10,529 bases of DNA from Vairimorpha apis BRL 01. Lineage: Eukaryota > Microsporidia > Nosematidae. The notes under the pieces are model-generated. The model did no database searches, had not been told where the DNA came from, and saw nothing but the letters and a program-made list of their open reading frames with translations. The DNA is taken from contig KE647110.1 of assembly GCA_000447185.1 (NCBI GenBank), forward strand, positions 1 through 10,529, given 5' to 3'. Position numbers and translations under genes: made by a program. Shown here piece after piece: positions 8,982 through 10,529 of the stretch (position 1 is its first letter; each line of letters opens with the position of its first letter).

Positions 8982-9662
8982 CTTAAGAATTTACAAAAGA
9001 AATTTTGGAAAGTGAAATCTTAAAAACCCTTTAATGTAAAATTTTATAAATATAATATTTGAGATTTTTTCAATAAATAATATTTTTTTAATATTTTATC
9101 ATATTTATGAAAAATATTGTGTTTTTTAGTTATAACATCATTAAATTTTTGATATAAATTTTTTAATATTTAAAACTAAATTATAATAGTTTTTTTGTTA
9201 ATTATTAATATTTTAAAATTTTACATCTTATACTTAAATAATAATAATAATAATTTATTTTTTTTATTTTGTACTTAGATTTATATAATCTATAATTTTT
9301 TTCTTTAATCATTAAAAAAATATAAAAAATAAATTATTATTATTATTTAAGTAAAGATGTAAAATTTATTATTTAGTTTTATAAAATTTTAAAAAAATAA
9401 AAAATATATTCTGTAAAATTATTTTAAGTAAACAACTAAAAATTTATTTATAAATTTTTTTAACTTTTTCATATTAAAAACTATTTAATAAAAACATTTA
9501 ACAAATTTAAAATAATTTATTATTTAAAAAAATATACTTTTCTCAAATTATTGTATTTTTTTTGATATTAATTTATACTTAAAAAATTATTTAAAACAAT
9601 AAATCATTTCTCCAATAACTTTAAAATTTTTAAATTAATTCTGAAACGTTTTTATAAATAAA
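8982..9662. other. Divergent AT-rich intergenic region
   Basis: This spacer lies between the divergent TrpRS gene and the last gene. Besides the inverted repeat at 9219-9364 it holds only A/T tracts. A CCC at 9027-9029 is followed by ATG at 9034 with an immediate TAA, so it does not open a gene. Confidence 0.65.
9219..9364. repeat. Long inverted repeat with AAT-rich arms
   Basis: The left arm (9219 to about 9260) reads TTTTACATCTTATACTTAAA, then AAT triplets and AATTTATTT. The right arm (about 9326-9364) is its near-perfect reverse complement, ending GTAAAGATGTAAAA. The arms are about 39-42 bp and differ mainly by one AAT triplet and a small change near the outer end. The spacer is about 65 bp and has its own small AGATT-TATA-AATCT-like dyad. 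It could be a MITE-like remnant or a cruciform-forming element. Confidence 0.75.
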
Positions 9663-9666
9663 CCCC
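9663..9666 (+). promoter_or_regulatory. CCCC start-proximal motif of the last gene
   Basis: CCCC lies 17 nt before the ATG at 9684, the longest spacing among the accepted genes here. It supports 9684 as the start. Confidence 0.55.
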
Positions 9667-9683
9667 TTCTCAAAAAATAACAA

Positions 9684-10529
9684 ATGGAGAACAACTTTAT
9701 CGTAAAATTAATTCTAGAAAAACAAGACTCTGAACTATTTGCAGAGTTTCTATATACATTAGAAGATATTGTATTTCTGAGAAATGTTGTAAACAGTCAA
9801 AGTAACGTACAAATGATTACTTGTTCTATCAATGAGAAATATATCAAATCTATTAGTAGGATAAATGTTGATGAATATAATGATTATATTAAAATTATTG
9901 ATAACGAAAAGGAAATTAAATGCATTTGTCAACAGCTTATTATTGAAAAAAACAAAGATTTAAAAGAAAATATGACTAATGAAAATTTTATTAAAGATAA
10001 TGTTAATAAAGACACAACATTAAAAGAAAATAAAAAAGAATGTATAATTACACATAAAGACTCTGTTAATGAAGAAAGTGTTATGGGTAATAATGTTTCT
10101 ACAAATACTTTAATTAACTTAAAACATGAAGGTAATATTTATAAATGTCCAATAGTGGATTCTAACTTAAAACAAGACAAAAATTTGATACAAGAGGAAT
10201 TTAGTAAAAAACAAGAAATTGATATCAAACACAAAAATGAATCTTGTTCATTAGATTTTTCTGAAAAAATTTCTAAATTTAATTTATCGGAGCAAACAAG
10301 TAAACTTTCAATCAATATGCAGAATTCAAGTAAATCAACAATAAATACTAAATCAAATTTTGTTAATGAAGAAAAAATAAAATAAATATCAATAGTGAAA
10401 GTAATAATGTAAATATATTGTCTAATTCTAATATGAATTCAAAATTTTCCTCAAATAACAAAAATGGAATAATGATAAAACAAAACAACAATCTAGTTTT
10501 AATAAAGTGAATGATTATCGAAATATTAC
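9684..10529 (+). CDS. Hypothetical Asn/Lys/Ser-rich protein, 3' partial, frame broken
   Basis: I do not recognise this gene. Residues 1-95 look like a folded domain: they mix hydrophobic and charged residues (for example FAEFLYTLEDIVFLRNVV) and contain two cysteines near the end (IKCICQQL). From about residue 96 the sequence becomes low-complexity, rich in Asn, Lys, Glu and Ser, and probably disordered. No signal peptide or membrane segment is visible. The first frame stops at TAA 10383-10385, just after an A6 run at 10372-10377. One extra A there continues the same Asn/Ser-rich composition to 10507. A further A in the run at 10460-10464 would keep the frame open to the window end. The true 3' end lies outside the window. 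AT richness alone could create such tails, so the continuation is less certain than the N terminus. Confidence 0.6.
10372..10377 (+). other. Probable frame break in the last gene (A6 run)
   Basis: GAAGAAAAAATAAAATAA ends the first frame. One extra A gives continuous Asn/Ser-rich codons to TGA at 10508-10510. There is no family to check this against, so it rests on composition and on the same pattern in the helicase and Erb1 genes. Confidence 0.5.

Noticed and set aside
9027..9036. CCC followed by ATG as another gene start
   Set aside because: The ATG is followed at once by TAA, and no open frame of useful length begins nearby.
1..10529. tRNA, rRNA or CRISPR-like arrays
   Set aside because: I found no T-loop GTTCGA-type consensus with matching stems and no regularly spaced repeats; the spacers are too AT-rich for these.

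Overview
The window is very AT-rich eukaryotic DNA, estimated by eye at about four fifths A+T. It carries compact, intron-poor genes and looks like a microsporidian nuclear genome. Three things support this. Both aminoacyl-tRNA synthetases are of the eukaryotic cytosolic type. The proteins are shortened versions of larger eukaryotic ones. Every start codon I accept has a C3/C4 run 0 to 17 nt upstream, in a genome where CCC is very rare outside genes; this matches the CCC-like start signal known from microsporidia such as Nosema and Encephalitozoon. I cannot name the species.

Layout: (1) 183-2367, minus strand: an RTEL1-type Fe-S DNA helicase whose reading frame is broken twice. (2) 2368-3053: a divergent AT-rich spacer. 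(3) 3054-4527, plus strand: a gene I read as a reduced Erb1/BOP1, the 60S ribosome assembly factor, also broken twice. (4) 4528-5675: an AT-rich spacer with a short repeat just before the next gene. (5) 5676-7067, plus strand: intact cytosolic aspartyl-tRNA synthetase. (6) 7068-7673: a convergent spacer of richer composition that holds a decayed reading frame and a 47-codon ORF. (7) 7674-8978, minus strand: intact cytosolic tryptophanyl-tRNA synthetase. (8) 8979-9683: a divergent AT-rich spacer with a strong inverted repeat. (9) 9684 to the window end, plus strand: an unrecognised Asn/Lys/Ser-rich protein, broken at least once and running off the edge.

The genes are housekeeping genes (genome maintenance, ribosome biogenesis, tRNA charging) and form no operon or pathway cluster. 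The most notable signal is that four confident frame breaks, plus one or two more in the last gene, are all repaired in the same direction by one extra A in an A run on the coding strand. Conserved family motifs continue on both sides of the breaks in the helicase and in Erb1. This points to either systematic homopolymer under-calling in the assembly or real slippage at A runs, rather than gene decay. I see no new defence or mobile system.
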